From assembly GCA_020744425.1 (NCBI GenBank), contig JAGMUV010000018.1, forward strand, positions 496,001 through 560,000: a stretch of 64,000 bases of DNA, read 5' to 3'. The stretch is from Dactylonectria macrodidyma. Its lineage: Eukaryota; Ascomycota; Sordariomycetes; Hypocreales; Nectriaceae. The position numbers and the translations under genes are program-made. The notes under the pieces were generated by a model. That model worked only from the letters and a program-made list of their open reading frames with translations. It searched no databases and was not told the DNA's origin. This document shows positions 21,701 to 32,965 of the stretch, piece by piece; within the stretch, counting starts at the first letter, position 1, and every line of letters begins with the position of its first letter.

Positions 21701-22483
21701 GAAACACTTGGGCCGGTAAGTTCTAGGCACCGAAAGTTCACTCTTTGGAACCTTGTCAATCTCTGCTTGGAGTCGTTTGAATGCCTTCTCTCTCCCTTCC
21801 CCATAGAGAAGAGGCATTTGGATATCGAAGATGCCAAATAGTGAGTACGCCTTGTCCTCAGCGCGCGTAGTATTGCGTCTCTCTATCCAGGACATCCGTT
21901 GAAGAATGCTGAAGTTAGGCAAAGGACTACCTCGAAGGGCATCAGAAGGAATTCCTGTTGTTTCACGAATGGTTTCCTCTAGAGAACTCTTGGTCCCCAA
22001 CTTCATGCCCTCTTTAGAAAAGAACTCAACTGATGCTGGAGCAATAAGTTCTTGAAGAGTCCAGCCACGGGTGAACCATCGGCTATTCCGAAAAGCCGGC
22101 ATCCACTGCTGTCGACTGGGCTTGTAGTTGACATCAGAAGCAGATTTCGAGACATCGGCAAGATAGACGTAACATTTAGCTGCATCCCTGTACCAGCGAT
22201 ACATGCAGTTGATAGCCTCTTGAAGCTCGGCGCTGCTTGACTTGTCGATGCAGCATGTGTCCACCCAAAAGTATTGCAAGCCATCCCGTAAGGCCTGCTT
22301 CCCGCAAAACCGGATCTTGTCGTACCCGAATTTATCCTCGCCCTTAGTGTCTATGAGGTCTTTGAAGCTGACCTCCTCAACGCCCCAAGTATGCGAAAGT
22401 ATCGCATACGGGGGAACATCGTCGCCAAGATATTCCTTGGTCAGGTGGATATCACCCTTATCGTTGTGTTGTAGGAGACGCAT
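21545..22483 (-). CDS. HET-domain protein, probably C-terminally truncated
   Basis: Heterokaryon-incompatibility (HET) domain proteins trigger cell death when genetically different hyphae fuse. The 312-residue product has the HET landmarks in order: MRLLQHNDKGDIHLTKEYLG, YAILSHTWG near residue 27, YFWVDTCCIDK near 70, RWFTRGWTLQELIAP near 140, and the domain end LLYGEGREKAFKRLQAEI near 255. The open frame runs 77 codons further upstream, but family members begin at MRLL, so the ATG at 22483 is chosen. After the HET domain the frame enters the degenerate tandem repeat and stops. HET genes often carry NACHT plus WD40 or ankyrin repeats there, so this copy is either a short HET-only protein or a truncated larger gene. 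Confidence 0.85.
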   Translation of the reverse strand: MRLLQHNDKGDIHLTKEYLGDDVPPYAILSHTWGVEEVSFKDLIDTKGEDKFGYDKIRFCGKQALRDGLQYFWVDTCCIDKSSSAELQEAINCMYRWYRDAAKCYVYLADVSKSASDVNYKPSRQQWMPAFRNSRWFTRGWTLQELIAPASVEFFSKEGMKLGTKSSLEETIRETTGIPSDALRGSPLPNFSILQRMSWIERRNTTRAEDKAYSLFGIFDIQMPLLYGEGREKAFKRLQAEIDKVPKSELSVPRTYRPKCFKCSCLYMFETNMLHQLTTNHQVKSLDIMPTRFTASNASSLYPCYFITTNRK

Positions 22484-24240
22484 TGATACCCACGCAAGTG
22501 GCTTCCGTAATGGTGATAGGCTTAATCTCTTCTCGTTGATGTTTTGATCACGGCAGGAACAGGTTGCGTACTGTATCCAGCACCAGACGATTGTAATAGG
22601 TTTTGTATTATGTGCCTGCCCCATGCTGCCTTGCTGCCTGATTTGATCGCCTGATGCTTTCGGACTCCGGAAAATCATGTTCTGCCCTGCCCAGTGAAGG
22701 CTGGCTAGAGCCACGGATAATCCGAGCCCGCCTCTCCTGCGCCGAGGAAATGACTAATTGATCCGAACACCGCTTCTAGTTGGATTGGCGAGAGATAATC
22801 AGCTAGCATGCAGTACAATAGGTTATGATATATAATGGTTTGTACGTGCTGCAAAACAACACCGTAATGTATCAGTTAACTTTGACCCCGGGTCATTGTA
22901 GTCTTCTAAAGTGTTGACACCAATTCTTTCACATTCCAATGCTGTTTAATCATGCCGGAGCCATGCACTATTGTCTCTACGTAGAACCCCCCGCAAACCA
23001 CCATGGGCTTTTGTCAAACAAGTAACATATCCGTGCAGTGCAATTAGATCCATCGAGCGTGGGCCGAAAGCTCACGAATTGGGACCTGCACAATCTACAA
23101 CCAGCCGTCCTTGACCTTTCCAAAGGTCATCTGGGGAAAGGCGTCACTATCTATCCACCTACCACCCGTTCATTTCTTAGCAGCACAGTCGCAAAGTCAT
23201 TCCATCCTTGGACTCTCATTCTTGAACCCGTCGCTAGCAGCCTATTCTTGATTACGCTAGTTAATGTTAATCCCCCGCAGCAGACTCCGTCGCTCGTAGT
23301 CAAGCCCCTTGAACCACAATACCACATACCATCCCAAGAACCAACTACTAGCGCACTGCAAGGAGAGTGACCAATACAGCCCTAGCCCTGCTGAGAGTCA
23401 TGTGGCTCTCAAAAAGATAAGTCACCTTCGCGATTCCTTTCTTCGCCCTACAATGGAAGAGCTATTCGCTCATCTTATCAATAACTCGGACATCAACCGC
23501 CTACACAGCACTCGGCCGAAGAGGAAGAGTAGTGACGATGCTGCTTCTATTTACTCGAGATGTTGTCTTACCGAAAGCAGATGACTCACAAGCTGGGACA
23601 AACGAGGCGGCTAGCATCGGGAGATCAACAGCATCAGCTGAAGACTGGTATTTTTTTTTCTTTTAGAAGCTGGCTTCTCTATTCACGTCCACAAAGCGCC
23701 AAGCTCGGCCTCCCCTATTCTAAGGGCCTATTGATAGTATTAGAAAGAGACACGAAACTCTCCGACGCTATGGCAACTGGAAAGAGAGGAATTATTGAGA
23801 CTCTAGTGGAATCCTCGGCTTATGGCTGGCTTGCGCCGGCCAAGCGCCTCTCGCTACCAGCGTCCTTGAATCCTTCTACACGCTAAGCCAGGGGCGGATG
23901 TCTTGGGCAATTTTTAGTGGTGGACATTGCGATGTGTTTTTCGTCCCCGAGGTCTGTTGAAACGTCATATTCTTACCGAGTATTACCCTCCCCGTCATCA
24001 ATTGTAGTCTGATTGCTACGTCGGCGTGTGACTCATGTTATATCGCAGAGGAATAAAACAGCAGAAACATAGCCAGCACTGATTACCGCTCCCTCAACTG
24101 AAAAGATATTCCCTGGCTACTCTTTTTAAAAAGGAATTCGTCTAAACCAATTCTGCATCGAACATACATTGATATCCAACGTCGTCCTCTATTATAAAAC
24201 CACTCAAGAGACATCACGGCCGAAGTTCCATTGTATCATT
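22484..24240. other. Divergent intergenic region, no confident gene
   Basis: This is 1.75 kb between the HET gene and the MFS gene. Several plus-strand frames of 80-110 codons (23038-23886) lie close together, but the longest begin at GTG or TTG, no splice model joins them into a known domain, and I do not call a gene. The last ~200 bp serve as the MFS promoter. Confidence 0.4.
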
Positions 24241-26009
24241 ATGGATACTATCACGCCCTTGGAAGCTGCTATGTATCAGCCTAAACCACCAATTGGCTCG
24301 GAAAACTCCCCCAACGCCCCTCCTATCGAGCCTCTCGATCCAGTGGAAAGCCTCAAACCCCGAACCAAGCTGCGTCTCTACGCGATCTTATCAGGGCTCT
24401 ATGTAATATGAACTTTACCTGCTTCAGACTCTGGCAAAGAGAGATACCCTAGCTGATAATAAACAATGTTCTCTTGTAGCTCTCTCTGTTGGTCGCCGCT
24501 CTCGATTCAACCATCGTCGCAATAGCTATCCCTACAATATCTGCTGAACTGCATTCGGCCCTAGGCTACGTCTGGATTGGCGGTGCCTACCTGCTAGCCA
24601 CCGCTGCCACGAGCCCGATCTGGTCCAAATGCAGTGACATCTGGGGTCGCAAGTCTTTGCTCCTCATAGCCGTTGGTCTCTTCGCAGCCTCCAGCGTCTT
24701 GGCGGCGTTGAGCACCAACATGTCCATGCTGATTGCTGCTCGAGCACTGCAGGGCGCTGGCTGCGGCGGGCTTTCGCAATTAGTGACCATCACCATCTCA
24801 GATCTCTTTAGTGTGCGGAAGCGTTCGCTATACTTGGGGCTTGTGGGATTTGTTTGGGCCTTTGCTGGCTCCGTTGGGCCTCTCCTCGGCGGCGCCTTTA
24901 CACAGTTTGCAAGCTGGCGGTGGTGCTTCTGGATTAACCTGCCCATCTGTGCAATCACATTTGGTCTGTTGCTCTGTTTTCTGGATGTGCACAATCCACG
25001 GACAAAGCTAGTCGAGGGTGCGAAAGCCATTGACTGGGTCGGCACGGTTTCCATCTTGGCCATTACGCTTCTACTTCTCGTTGGACTTGACCTCGGCGGT
25101 GCGATATTTCCTTGGAGCAGCCCAAAGGTCATTTGCCTGCTGGTATCTGGAACGCTTATGATCGGCTTCTTCATTTTCACCGAACAACGCCTGGCCAAAT
25201 ACCCGCTCATGCCGCTCGAAGTTTTCAAGAATTGGTCTAACAATGCGACATTCCTCGTCGCCTCTTCGCAAGCCATGATCCTCGTAGGTGGGGAATACTA
25301 CCTTCCGCTGTTTTTTCAGAGCGTACAGCAAGCCTCGCCTCTTCGAAGTGGTGTCCTGATGCTCCCGCTAATTGTAACGCAAGCCGTCGTTGAAATTCTG
25401 GCTGGCATCTACATTCATCGCACCGGCCGCTACAGGGAGTCCATTTGGGCTGGTGCCGCGCTTATGACGCTCGGAACTGGCCTTTACATCAGCCTTGGGA
25501 CTCACACCTCCGTCTCAGTCGTTGTTGGGCTAGAGATTATCGGTGCTCTTGGCCCGGCCCTTCTATTTCAAGGCCCCATGGTTGCTATCCAGAACACCGT
25601 CAGCCAGGCCGATACCGCAGCAGCTACAGCGGCTTTGGGTTTTGTCCGAAATGTTGCCATGACGCTGGCTGTCGTAGTCGGTGGCGTGGTGTTTCAGAAT
25701 AGCATGGACGCTCGGCAGTCTTCATTTGTTGCTGCTGGCCTTGATGAATCTGTGCGCGAGGCTCTATCAGGCAGCCAAGCTGCGGCAAACGTGGGTATAA
25801 CCTCGTCCATTCAGGATGTTTTGCAGCGTCAGGTGGTTCTGGAGGCTTTTGCCTGGAGTATGAGGAACATGTTCATCATGTATACGTGCCTGGCAGCTGT
25901 TGCTCTTTTGGCCAGTGCATTTATCAAGCACCGAGATTTGAACGTGGAACATACGGAGACCACGACAGGAATTCAGCATCTCACTAAAGGCCGGAAGACT
26001 GAGGGGTGA
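24241..26009 (+). CDS. MFS transporter, DHA2 (14-TM) drug/toxin exporter type
   Basis: This is a proton antiporter of the major facilitator superfamily, plasma membrane. Exon 1 (24241-24402) encodes a soluble N-terminus with a proline-rich stretch; intron 24403-24479 (GTAATA...CTTGTAG) joins it to exon 2 (24480-26009), giving 563 residues. The junction reads LSGLY-LSLLVAALDSTIVAIAIP, matching family motif D1 (LDxTIV). Motif A is seen as KCSDIWGRKSLLL and the DHA2 block as ALQGAGCGGLSQLVTI. About 14 hydrophobic segments follow, and the C-terminus is short and soluble. Such exporters often remove antifungals or the host's own secondary metabolites, but there is no biosynthetic core gene beside it. 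The ATG at 24241 is the first in frame. Confidence 0.92.
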
Positions 26010-27411
26010 ATATTATGCGGCCAACTGAAGTTGATCACTTCTCACAATCTCTAGTTCTAATTACTAGGCGGACCACTTTGTGGATGAGGGAGGCAATCCG
26101 GAAATGCCATAAAGGCTACTAACTGTCAGTCTAGGCTTTTCTTATGTGTCAAGAATTGGGCTGGAGTTGTTCACAGTGTCAAACGCAGGATGGAGGTCTC
26201 GGATGGGGTTATTATCACCTACACTAGTAGCGACGTGGTGGTCATTTCAAAGATGTTGAAAGCTAGTATATTTGTGCCTAGACGTGTTGTTTAAGGCAGT
26301 AAAGGGTGAAGAAGGATGTGCGTGTGAAAGATGTGTGGAACTAAAAGATGGAAAGGGCATTGTGTCGAAACTTGTTGCGCTTTATACCTGTTTTCCAGCC
26401 ATGAACGATATGGATTAGTCCGGCCATTTAGGTGATATTGTGCAGCGTCACCTGAGGTACTTACAGAACTAGCCAACGAGCTGCGGTCCAAATGCTGGCC
26501 GTTGGCCCGTGGTGAGCTCACAGAGGACGAGATCGCTCAGTTGAAGGGAATTCCAGCGGTCGACCATTTCGAATTCGGTTTCACTTTCGAGCCGGGTCCC
26601 GAGACAAGTGAGCGATGCTCTACCCTTGACACAAACAACTTGCTATCCCACGAGTAGAACTGATGAAGATCTGCGATAACTCTCCTGGCCATCAATACTA
26701 CACCGGGACTGTAATCGATGATGCGGGCAACGGTCCTTCCTACTCTATCCCAAGGCATGCCAGCTGATACCTAGAAGACGAAATTCCAGCAGAAGCTACA
26801 GCTTCGATCAAAAGTTCAACGACACGGTGATACCTCAATTCTCCGGACGGCCTCTTATCAACGCGAGAGTCTGTTGGTGCACCAACACGCCAGACAGTCA
26901 CTGGCGGATAGGCAAATACCCTAAGTACCGACATGTGCTATTAGCAACCAGAAACTCCGACCATGCCTTCAAAATGTTTCCCGCGGTAGGTGGCTACATT
27001 TCCGACGCCCGAGAGGGCCGTTAAAGATCTGAGGAAGGAATAGCACAGAATTCAAGGAGTTGAGAGATGTCTGATATACTGCAAGGAAATGAAATATTCT
27101 TGTAATCTTACAAAATTCGGAGGTAGAACTCAAGCATACTGGAACCTAGTTTGACAGCCTAAAGTTTTGCTCATATGGCACAAGGGTTGAATCTGACACA
27201 CCCAAACTGGAACCTCCGTCCCTTCACAGCATTTATTGACATCCGCTGGCCAGAAGCCCCTGGAAGTAAGTCATGACCAATAACCTGCATTCCATTCATT
27301 GATACCTGCATCATCTAGAACCTACTCTCAGCCTTGTTCATCTCTGACAGCTCGCAGCTCAGCAAGGCCGTGTGAAAGAGCTACCTTCTTACTACTTTGA
27401 CCACACCTCCG
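26010..27411. other. Intergenic, no gene seen
   Basis: Only frames under 80 codons on both strands and no domain or RNA gene recognised. Confidence 0.4.
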
Positions 27412-27843
27412 TTAGGATTTCTCTCCTTCCCTTCTCCACTCTGGTGTATTTGGCGACAGAAATGACGAACATTTAGTGGCTTCGTGCTGGTTCACGGGGA
27501 TGTAGCGAATGAATTGGCAGATATCTGTGTGTAACAGCAGAGACCTGGCATGGAACATTTCAGGAGCGACCCGGGGGCGCCTGTCGCATTCAGGTTCTTT
27601 CGAGGCTTGTCGTAAGTGCGCGACATCCGGAAAAAACACAATCATTTTCAACCCCCCCGATAAATTGCTTAGTGGAGTCAACGGAGGATCATGGCCTGCC
27701 GTCATCGAAGCCTCTGGGTCGTGGTTCCATCGCCCGCGGGGATATGCAGTTTGGTATGTGAAACAAAGGCCCACCAACGCAACTAGTAATCCCAGAGAAC
27801 CAAAAATTATGGTTACGATAACCTCTGTTGACAAAAGTGCCAT
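27412..27843 (-). CDS. Small hypothetical single-span membrane protein
   Basis: A 143-codon frame starts at an ATG. The first 30 residues hold one clear hydrophobic helix (VIVTIIFGSLGLLVALVGL, residues 8-27) followed by FTYQTAYPRGRWNHD, a layout that I associate with small fungal single-span proteins of unknown role. The rest is polar and has no motif I recognise, so the true gene may end earlier or be spliced. Long stretches of DNA around it are empty, so a small gene here is plausible. Not supported beyond the signal-anchor-like start. Confidence 0.35.
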   Translation of the reverse strand: MALLSTEVIVTIIFGSLGLLVALVGLCFTYQTAYPRGRWNHDPEASMTAGHDPPLTPLSNLSGGLKMIVFFPDVAHLRQASKEPECDRRPRVAPEMFHARSLLLHTDICQFIRYIPVNQHEATKCSSFLSPNTPEWRREGEKS

Positions 27844-28903
27844 TCTTTGAAGCGTTGGATGGGGTAGATGCCTCCTTCCGTGGCAAGACTGACAAATTGA
27901 GGCGAAGTGCCTTGAAGAAAATCAACAATGTTGGAGAGTTGGTGTGGAGGGATGTGCTGATTTATGCTAGGGGAACCCGGATATTGAGTACAGAAGAATT
28001 AAGAGATTAAAGAAGCATGTACATTTCGGCCACGGCTCACTGCACACGAAACCTGCGGGGTGGGTTGTGAGTGAGTTGCTACTGATGGTGGAATTTTACA
28101 ACAAAGGCGAACACGTGAGAGGCGTAAGCATTACCGTAAGCAACGTAATCGCTTCAGCTTCTAGAATAAAACCCATAATGAACTTGCAACACGATGCCTC
28201 ACTGATCATTTACACCCAAGATCTATCTACGCGATCAGTGAGGACATATTGTTACTTCCCAGCTATGTGGGTTAGGGTGACATGTCAGCTCCATTGGTGG
28301 CAGGGGCCATCCCCGGGAAGGCGAAGCTGGCCTCACAAGTTCGTACAATACATAGCATTTATCTCTAGTTCAGAAAGTCTTTAATGTCAGCTCCCTCCCA
28401 TCTTGTCGACCGGGTTCATTACTAACCCCAGTCCTTCCTTCGGTCCAGACCTGCTGCCACCTGTTGCTATGGCCTCGATAATCAGCTCTTCATATCCAAC
28501 AGTAAAACAGGACTTGCTTCTACAGTCTTGGAGCTGTCAATGGCATAAAGGCGCGAGGCATCTTTCAGAGCTCATTTAGCAAGGACGAATCATTTCAGCG
28601 AATTAGACACCTCTGCTATGGACACTTTTGACCAGGCTTAGATAAGCCAAAGAGAACATGGTCAAAACGCATGCATGTGTACGCGACCCGTAAGTGTCAC
28701 GGCCAAGTCACTGAGTGGGGTTTGACAAACGCCGAACAGTATGGACACGATACATCACTGATTGGGTTACAATGAGCTGCTAGTGACGAAGATCAGCTCT
28801 CCAAGTCAACTTGTCAATTACTATTTCAGCTGTAGGAAATTCAACGCCTCATTTAAACTACCAGCGTTCAAACTCATTAAGAAATAAAGCATATCGTCAC
28901 CAT
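27844..28903. other. Intergenic, no gene seen
   Basis: About 1.06 kb lies between the small membrane ORF and the end of the AAA ATPase. One 105-codon frame (28067-28384) has no recognisable content. Confidence 0.4.
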
Positions 28904-31711
28904 CTACTCGTGAGAAAACGTGCCCCGAAGCGGCAACTCCCCGTCATACAGCGCCGACTCCTTCTTCATGTGGCGATCAAAGCTCTGCGTCGACATCTGG
29001 ACCTTCTCAAACAAGACCCGATCCAAGACGGGCGCCGCAGGAGGCAACTGGCCGCGGCTGCGAGCCTGCTGGGCCAGCGAGGCGTAGTTGTGCAGGGCGA
29101 GGCTGGACGTGATCTGGAAGGCGCTGCGGATCTGGCGGCCATTCCAGCAGCCGGTGGATCGGGCCAGCTCCTCATAGTGCTTGGTGGCGAAGTCGAGGAT
29201 GTCGGCTTCTTTGATGACGATGGCTGGTTCGCCGGTGATCTTGGCGCGCTCCGACTCGATCTCCTTGAGCTTGGCGATGTTGAGCTTGAAGATGTCGCGG
29301 GTTTGCGTCTTGTCGAGAGGAGGGTAGTACAGGGATAGGTGGATACGAGACTTGAAGGCCTCGTCGATGGTACCCACGCGGTTGGTGGTTAGGAACAGGA
29401 GGCCGTTGTAGTACTCGAGCACGCGGAGGAAGACGGAGACAAGAGCGTTTCGCTTCATGTCCAGCTTAGAGCGCTGCGAGAGGAAGACGTCGGCTTCGTC
29501 GAGAAGCAACACGCAGTCCCAGAGGTGAGCGAGACGGAACACATTCTTCAGCGACGACTCAACCTCGTGAGGGGTGAGACCGAGATCACCACAGGTAATG
29601 ACGAACAGCGGCTTGTGGTTCTCCATGGCGACAGCCTCAGCAGTAGCCGTCTTTCCGACTCCAGGAACACCATGGAGCAAAACAACCAGACCACGGCCCT
29701 TGCCCTGGATCAGATCCTGCCCAGGTCCCTCAGTAGCCGAGTCAGCGTACCGTCGCTCCAGAATCTTCTTCTGGAAGTGACTCGTGACAAGACCTCGCAC
29801 GACGTCCTTGTACTCGGTCTGAATACGCAAGTTCTCAAAGACGCCAGGCTCACGACGAACCGGCTTGAGCAGGTTCAAGTCGATGGCCAAGAAGCGGCGC
29901 TCTCTGAGAGCATACGCGAACATGCGCTTAGGCAGCAACACCAGATCCTCTTCGCGCAGCTCCAACGCCTTGGGGTTGGTCTCGAAGTTGCGCGAACCCT
30001 GGATGCGCGCCTTGAGGAACGAGTCAACACTGAGGTTCTCGCGGCGCTGGCGCAGTTCCACGCCGTCGGCCTTTTGCACGATCTCGTCTTGCGAGTAGGC
30101 GAGAGACTGGCGCGAGCCGTTAAACCAGTGCTGGATGGGCATGTCATCGTCTTCGATCTCGCACCGGACGGATTTGTTGACAGTGACTTGGTGGAACCTG
30201 GGTCGCCAGTCGGGCATCTTCTGGTACGCCTCCGTCAGGTCGACCATGACGTCGCTCTCGACGAACTCGGGATGTCGCATCTTCTGGTAATCCTCACCAT
30301 CCAGAATCTCACTCTCCGGGTCGGTATTGTTATCCGGAGGGTTGCGCGTCAGGGTCCACGCGTTGTACTGCTGGTGTCGATCCTCGAGATACTGGCCAAA
30401 AGCGCGGCCCTGCTTCTTGAGCGACGCCAGCAACTCCTCGTGCTCGTGGCGGTAACGAATCGGGTATGCCTCGAGCGACTCGATCTGTCGCTCGCCGACG
30501 AATGACTCAATCTCGAACTTGCGCCGCACGGCTCCGTACGACGCGCCGTCGTGGTCGATCATGTACGCCGAGATAGTGAAGCTCGAGTTCTCGGAAGACT
30601 CAGGCTCGTTGAAGAAGAAGTCCCAGCCCGTTGTCGGATACTCGATCTTGGGCTCGGGCGCCTCGACGCGGTAGATGCGCCAGACCTCGTGATAACGGCC
30701 GCCAATCTCACCCGCAGCGGGCATGTAGATGATGTCTCCGACGCGGAAGAGAGACCACAGGTCGTCGAACTTGACCTTGTCGGCAGTGCTACCGTCAAAC
30801 TGGTTGTACAGAGGCATCACCTCGTTGTCGATGAAGTCGACGTAGCACTGCATGTCTCGCAGCGCCTCAGGACTGTCCATGAGACCGTCAAAGTCCTCGT
30901 CGGCGTTGGAGTCGACAGAGTGCAGCGACTCGGTGTCGTCCTCCTTAGCGTCTTCCTTGTCGCTTGCTTCAGATCCAGCTGCGACGACCTCAATCTCCTC
31001 GCTCTCAACCGACTCAGCCTCCTCCTCAAACTCGTCGTAGTCTGCCCACTTCTCCTCGAGTGTAGCAAGGATCTCCTTCATCTTAGGTTGAAAATAGACG
31101 AGCGCCTTGAAGGGCCGCATAAATGTGCGCGGCGTCGAGCGCTGCTCCGTGTCATTGAGCAGCGACGTCAAGTGTCCGAGAACAGGCTGCGACTGGATGC
31201 GGATGCGAGCAATGTCGCCCTCTGGCTGCTGCATCATGGCTTCGTTCCTCTTATCCCGTCCAGATCTCTCCACGGGGACAGGCAGCCTATGCTGAGCGGC
31301 GCCGGGGTTGCGAAGGTTGAGGTAGGTCTGGCGCGTACGAGCCGCCATCTCACGACGCCTGGCGCCCTGCTCGCGCCTAATCTGGCCCTGCAGACCAGGC
31401 GAGTCAACAAGGACATCAATGGCATAATCAGGTTCATCAATGTCCTGGAAGCGGTTCTTGAAGTGCTCAAAGTTGACCTTGCGGACCTCGGGGATCTTGG
31501 GTCGCCACTTGGCCGCGGTGCGGTAGCGGTCGGCCACGATGCGCTCGCGGCGCTCGGCTTCCTTCTTGAGGTTCTCGAACTCGTCGTCGTACTTGTTGCG
31601 AGGCCCGTTAACGCTGACGACGGGAGGTGGTGGGCGGCGGCGTTGCTTGGGCATGGGGGGTGGCACGAAGCCGGGCATTCTGCCGCCGCGAGTTTGCTTG
31701 GTTCTAGCCAT
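28904..31711 (-). CDS. AAA ATPase with DUF7025-type N-terminal region and H3-like N-terminus
   Basis: The 935-residue single-exon protein begins MARTKQTRGGRMPG at the first ATG (31711); the frame opens upstream only from a TTG. Residues 2-7, ARTKQT, are identical to the first six of mature histone H3. A basic, proline-rich start and a long region with acidic stretches (near residue 245-280) follow, then a beta-rich domain with WSLFRVGDIIYMP of the kind fungal AAA proteins of this family carry. The AAA core has Walker A LLHGVPGVGKTATAEA near 690, Walker B CVLLLDEADVFL near 735, sensor LLFLTTNRVGTIDEAFKSR and a lid helix region with WNGRQIRSAFQ. It should be a nucleotide-driven remodeller of unknown target. 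A TATATATA lies near 31878-31885. Confidence 0.9.
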   Translation of the reverse strand: MARTKQTRGGRMPGFVPPPMPKQRRRPPPPVVSVNGPRNKYDDEFENLKKEAERRERIVADRYRTAAKWRPKIPEVRKVNFEHFKNRFQDIDEPDYAIDVLVDSPGLQGQIRREQGARRREMAARTRQTYLNLRNPGAAQHRLPVPVERSGRDKRNEAMMQQPEGDIARIRIQSQPVLGHLTSLLNDTEQRSTPRTFMRPFKALVYFQPKMKEILATLEEKWADYDEFEEEAESVESEEIEVVAAGSEASDKEDAKEDDTESLHSVDSNADEDFDGLMDSPEALRDMQCYVDFIDNEVMPLYNQFDGSTADKVKFDDLWSLFRVGDIIYMPAAGEIGGRYHEVWRIYRVEAPEPKIEYPTTGWDFFFNEPESSENSSFTISAYMIDHDGASYGAVRRKFEIESFVGERQIESLEAYPIRYRHEHEELLASLKKQGRAFGQYLEDRHQQYNAWTLTRNPPDNNTDPESEILDGEDYQKMRHPEFVESDVMVDLTEAYQKMPDWRPRFHQVTVNKSVRCEIEDDDMPIQHWFNGSRQSLAYSQDEIVQKADGVELRQRRENLSVDSFLKARIQGSRNFETNPKALELREEDLVLLPKRMFAYALRERRFLAIDLNLLKPVRREPGVFENLRIQTEYKDVVRGLVTSHFQKKILERRYADSATEGPGQDLIQGKGRGLVVLLHGVPGVGKTATAEAVAMENHKPLFVITCGDLGLTPHEVESSLKNVFRLAHLWDCVLLLDEADVFLSQRSKLDMKRNALVSVFLRVLEYYNGLLFLTTNRVGTIDEAFKSRIHLSLYYPPLDKTQTRDIFKLNIAKLKEIESERAKITGEPAIVIKEADILDFATKHYEELARSTGCWNGRQIRSAFQITSSLALHNYASLAQQARSRGQLPPAAPVLDRVLFEKVQMSTQSFDRHMKKESALYDGELPLRGTFSHE

Positions 31712-32965
31712 GATGGAATACGATAAAGACAAGAAACTTGGAAAGACAAGGACAAAGACTCAAATACAAAGGCTGGAGTGGGATATGGTGATGATGTTTG
31801 ACAGCTGGGGCCTCAAGCGTTGCAAGAGTGCTAGAGGGAGCTGATGGAGGGCAGCAACATGGACGGAAGCATCTCGATATATATAATCGTCTAGGTAAGT
31901 CGAGTACAACCATCAGCAACTAGCAACTCTCCACTCGCAAACTCGCAAACTCTCCACTTGCAACCTTGTCCGCCAGTTGAAACCTCGTCCGCCAGTCGCG
32001 ACCCGATGAGGCTGACTCACGCCGTGCACACCGTCTCACCTGCAGCTATTCTGCCTACGAGGCGCAACGGCAGCGCGCAGGCAGCAACCGGGGCTAAGCC
32101 AGGATCGAACCTATTAGCGTGAGAGTTGGCATCCCCCCCTCTTTGTCAAACGGGACTTTGGGCGGCATTGGAGGCGATCGAGACGGGCTAATGCATTCGA
32201 TGGATCAACGTTGATTTCATCCTGGTTTGGGAAACGAGGTGCGTGAATAACGACATCATGATACGATCTATTGCCTTGGAGTTGGGGGAGGGCCTCGTTT
32301 GAGACTAGAGGCCTGAGTGGGGGCTAGTTGCTAATGGAGGGGTAGCAACCCTGTACCCGAGTGAGAAGGGTCTTGAAGCATCTATCTTGTTCCAATTGCT
32401 GAGACAGGTTCTCATTACGGGATATGAGGACGATATGGTATTATCTAATTCGAAATATTATACTATTGGAAAGGTGGTAGCGACAGAACGACAGCGACGG
32501 CTAGAGTTCAATGGTGGGAACGATCGTTGAGCTCCTCTCATCAATCTCACGTTGCCATGGATGCTACCCAAGCTGAGCCTCCAAATCTGCCCAATTCATT
32601 CATTCTGCATTGTCTTAAGATGGATGGGTTGGGTCGAGTTTCAAGCTATGCCGTGCCCAATCCCTCCTAAGCGATACGATTTTATGTGCAGCATGAGAAG
32701 CCACTATTGAGACGCAGCTCGGCACTTCGCCGCCTGCACAGCCCAGTCTTGGCTTGTCTCGCACGTGACGAAATGTGCATTTCATTATCTAGGTCTAGTA
32801 CTCTGTAGTTATTGGATCAATCAACTTGTATAACTTCCCCGCTTTGACAAACGGGCGCATATGAATCATCACGCCACTGGCGGTGCGACTGTTCAGTCAT
32901 ACAAAGACCAGCTTTGCCGGATTTTCCGTGTCCTGAAAGGGGGGCTTAGTTAGGCCCTGTCCACC
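31712..32965. other. Divergent intergenic region, no gene seen
   Basis: The 1.25-kb region between the AAA ATPase (minus) and the NACHT gene (plus). Near 31920-32000 there are short direct repeats (ACTCGCAAACTCGCAAACTC and two copies of CGTCCGCCAGT-like words). No coding or RNA gene recognised. Confidence 0.45.

Noticed and set aside
23038..23886. Three neighbouring plus-strand frames that might be exons of one gene
   Set aside because: The first two open at GTG and TTG rather than ATG, no splice joins give a continuous sensible protein, and no family is recognisable.
24587..25276. 229-codon minus-strand frame inside the MFS gene
   Set aside because: Antisense shadow; the plus strand encodes clear MFS motifs.
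30551..31726. 391-codon plus-strand frame antisense to the AAA ATPase, and a second one at 29525-30505
   Set aside because: Both are shadows of a GC-rich coding gene on the minus strand. Their residues are rich in Arg, Leu and Val with no domain, and the AAA motifs are clear on the other strand.
32098..32116. GGTTCGATCCTGG on the minus strand, like a tRNA B box
   Set aside because: The T-arm stem does not pair and no D-arm, anticodon arm or acceptor stem can be built around it.
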